Source: Spirochaetales bacterium Spiro_01 (GTDB lineage: Bacteria > Spirochaetota > Spirochaetia > Sphaerochaetales > Sphaerochaetaceae). From it: 7,297 nucleotides of DNA. The position numbers and the translations under genes were made by a program. Below, in pieces: positions 5,902-7,297 of the stretch. The first letter of the stretch is position 1; every line of letters starts with the position of its first letter. Under the pieces are notes generated by a model. That model searched no databases, was not told where the DNA came from, and was given only the letters and a program-made list of their open reading frames with translations. The DNA lies in the NCBI GenBank assembly GCA_001604265.1, contig LVBC01000147.1, forward strand, positions 1-7,297, written 5' to 3'.

Positions 5902-7297
5902 ACGCAGCTCTCTTGTGATGATGGTCTGCACCTTCATCTCGAGATTCCTTGGGATATTCAAGGCAAGAGCAATATCGACAGTCTTCGGTGCAGGGTACAT
6001 CACAGATGCGATAAACTTCTCATACAACCTTCCGAACAACGCAAGGAAGCTATTTGCCGAGGGAGCCTTCACGACTGCATACCTTCCAGCATTCGCAAGA
6101 TGCAGCGAGGATGTCGAAAGAAGTCAGAGACTCTCTTCGATAATAATCACATTCCAGCTTTCGATCTTTCTTCCTCTGATCCTTCTTATCTCTCTGTATT
6201 CGGAGAAGATAACAAGAGTGCTGTCCTCGTTCTCATCCGAAGAGCAGATACAGATAGCAGCCAGGCTTCTTCCTTTTTTCACGCTGTTCCTTGTCTTCAT
6301 ATCGCTTTCATCGATATTCGCATCCCTGCTTCAGGCAAGAGCAAGATTTCTGGCAGCAAGCGCATCTCCAATTGCATTCACGCTTTCTGTCATAATCTCG
6401 GTCCTTTCGCTTGGTCCCGGCCTTGGATACATGGCAATGGCCATAGGTGCAGTTACAGGTTCTCTCATGCAGCTGCTCGTATGCTATGTCGCAATCAGAA
6501 GAAGGGGACTCAGATTCAGACTGGATTTCCACTTCAGGGATCAGGATTTTCTCAAGGTGCTTTCAGATTTCGCACCTGCAACGATAAACTCGATGATACT
6601 TGTCGTCTCCCAGCAGATAACACTGTTCATCGCCTCAGGTCTTGCAGTCGGTTCGATCTCTGCCTACTCGAATTCGATAATCTTCTACCAGACACCGTAT
6701 GGAATCTTCTTCGCATCCATTGCAGGTGTCTACTTTCCGGCCTTTGCAAATGCACGCTCCAGAGAGGAGAAGCAGAAGAGCCTTCTCGAGGCCTTCTCCT
6801 ATCTTTTCACCTTCCTCCTGCCATCCGCGCTGCTGCTCGTCGTCTTTGGTCGCGAGTGCATAGCTGTTCTACTGCAGAGCGGGCAGTTCACATACGAGGA
6901 CACTCTGCTGACATACTCAGTGCTCTTCTTCTATCTGATTGCGATGATACCGCAGTCCTTCTCAGGCATACTGCAGCGCTTTCTCCAGGCAGAGGGAAGA
7001 TACTGGACGACTGTTTCTGTCTCTCTGCTTTCCACCATCATCGATATCCTTGCGACCCTTTTCTTCATAAAGAACGGCGATGGGCCAGAAGCGCTTTCAA
7101 AAGCACTTGTCGTCTCATCTTCAGCATCGCTTGCAATATACCTTGTGCTTGTTCATTTCAGATACCTTTACAAGCTTGTCCTATCGCTTCTGAAGCTCTC
7201 TTTATTGAATCTGCCACTTCTTGTCTACCTTCTTCTGTACATGAAGTTCCAGAATGGCTGGTGGAGAAGCGGCTCGAGTTTCAGAAACCTCTTCTAT
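5888..7297 (+). CDS. murJ: MurJ/MviN-family lipid II flippase homologue, 3'-truncated by window edge
   Basis: Member of the MOP-superfamily flippases that move the undecaprenyl-linked peptidoglycan precursor (lipid II) across the inner membrane. 470 residues are visible and the frame is open to the last base; the family is usually about 500-530. The N-terminus is diagnostic: ISRFLGIFKARAI (17-29), FGAGYITDA (33-41), LPNNARKLFAEGAF (48-61). Later, FGRECIAVLLQSGQFTYEDT (320-339) fits the conserved family segment. Hydrophobic segments recur through the whole length, as expected for a protein of about 14 helices. Compared with E. coli MurJ, R18, D39, R52 and E57 are kept (R19, D40, R53, E58), R24 becomes K25, and D25 becomes A26. 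The TM8 arginine R270 aligns with I265, and no Lys or Arg occurs from 224 to 289. The ATG at 5888 overlaps tgt by 14 bases, has AGGA at 5880-5883, and leaves the same N-terminal length before the SR motif (to within one residue) as in E. coli. Flippase activity is therefore likely by family, but not assured. Confidence 0.9.
   Translation, partial: MARSERSSLVMMVCTFISRFLGIFKARAISTVFGAGYITDAINFSYNLPNNARKLFAEGAFTTAYLPAFARCSEDVERSQRLSSIIITFQLSIFLPLILLISLYSEKITRVLSSFSSEEQIQIAARLLPFFTLFLVFISLSSIFASLLQARARFLAASASPIAFTLSVIISVLSLGPGLGYMAMAIGAVTGSLMQLLVCYVAIRRRGLRFRLDFHFRDQDFLKVLSDFAPATINSMILVVSQQITLFIASGLAVGSISAYSNSIIFYQTPYGIFFASIAGVYFPAFANARSREEKQKSLLEAFSYLFTFLLPSALLLVVFGRECIAVLLQSGQFTYEDTLLTYSVLFFYLIAMIPQSFSGILQRFLQAEGRYWTTVSVSLLSTIIDILATLFFIKNGDGPEALSKALVVSSSASLAIYLVLVHFRYLYKLVLSLLKLSLLNLPLLVYLLLYMKFQNGWWRSGSSFRNLFY

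Overview
The window is a dense, one-directional run of bacterial housekeeping genes on the + strand with no intergenic DNA. In order it holds the 3' part of pnp (polynucleotide phosphorylase), dut (dUTPase), two LptF/LptG-family permeases, tgt (queuine tRNA-ribosyltransferase) and the 5' part of murJ (lipid II flippase family). Every junction overlaps or abuts: 4 bp (TTGA), 0 bp, 4 bp (ATGA), 8 bp and 14 bp. The genes are therefore very probably one transcription unit with translational coupling. I see no promoter, terminator, RNA gene, mobile element, CRISPR array or long repeat.

The organism looks like a spirochete, perhaps of the Sphaerochaeta/Treponema type. That rests on recalled gene order (pnp and dut next to paired LptF/LptG permeases and tgt), a GC content of roughly half, and an arginine codon preference for AGA/AGG. 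It is an inference, not a demonstrated placement. The LptF/LptG pair implies a double-membrane envelope.

Functionally, the 5' end handles RNA turnover (PNPase) and nucleotide-pool sanitation (dUTPase). The centre encodes the two membrane halves of the transporter that extracts lipopolysaccharide, or another lipid, from the inner membrane. Next come a tRNA-modifying enzyme and a MurJ homologue for the peptidoglycan precursor. The ATPase LptB and the bridge proteins LptA/LptC are not in the window.

I found no new multi-gene system. The points most worth a second look are a MurJ homologue with no basic residue in the stretch that carries the essential TM8 arginine of E. coli MurJ, and a strong near-perfect hairpin inside the first 75 bases of lptF. 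A charged insertion in LptF and a sharp codon-usage difference between pnp and the downstream membrane genes are secondary.
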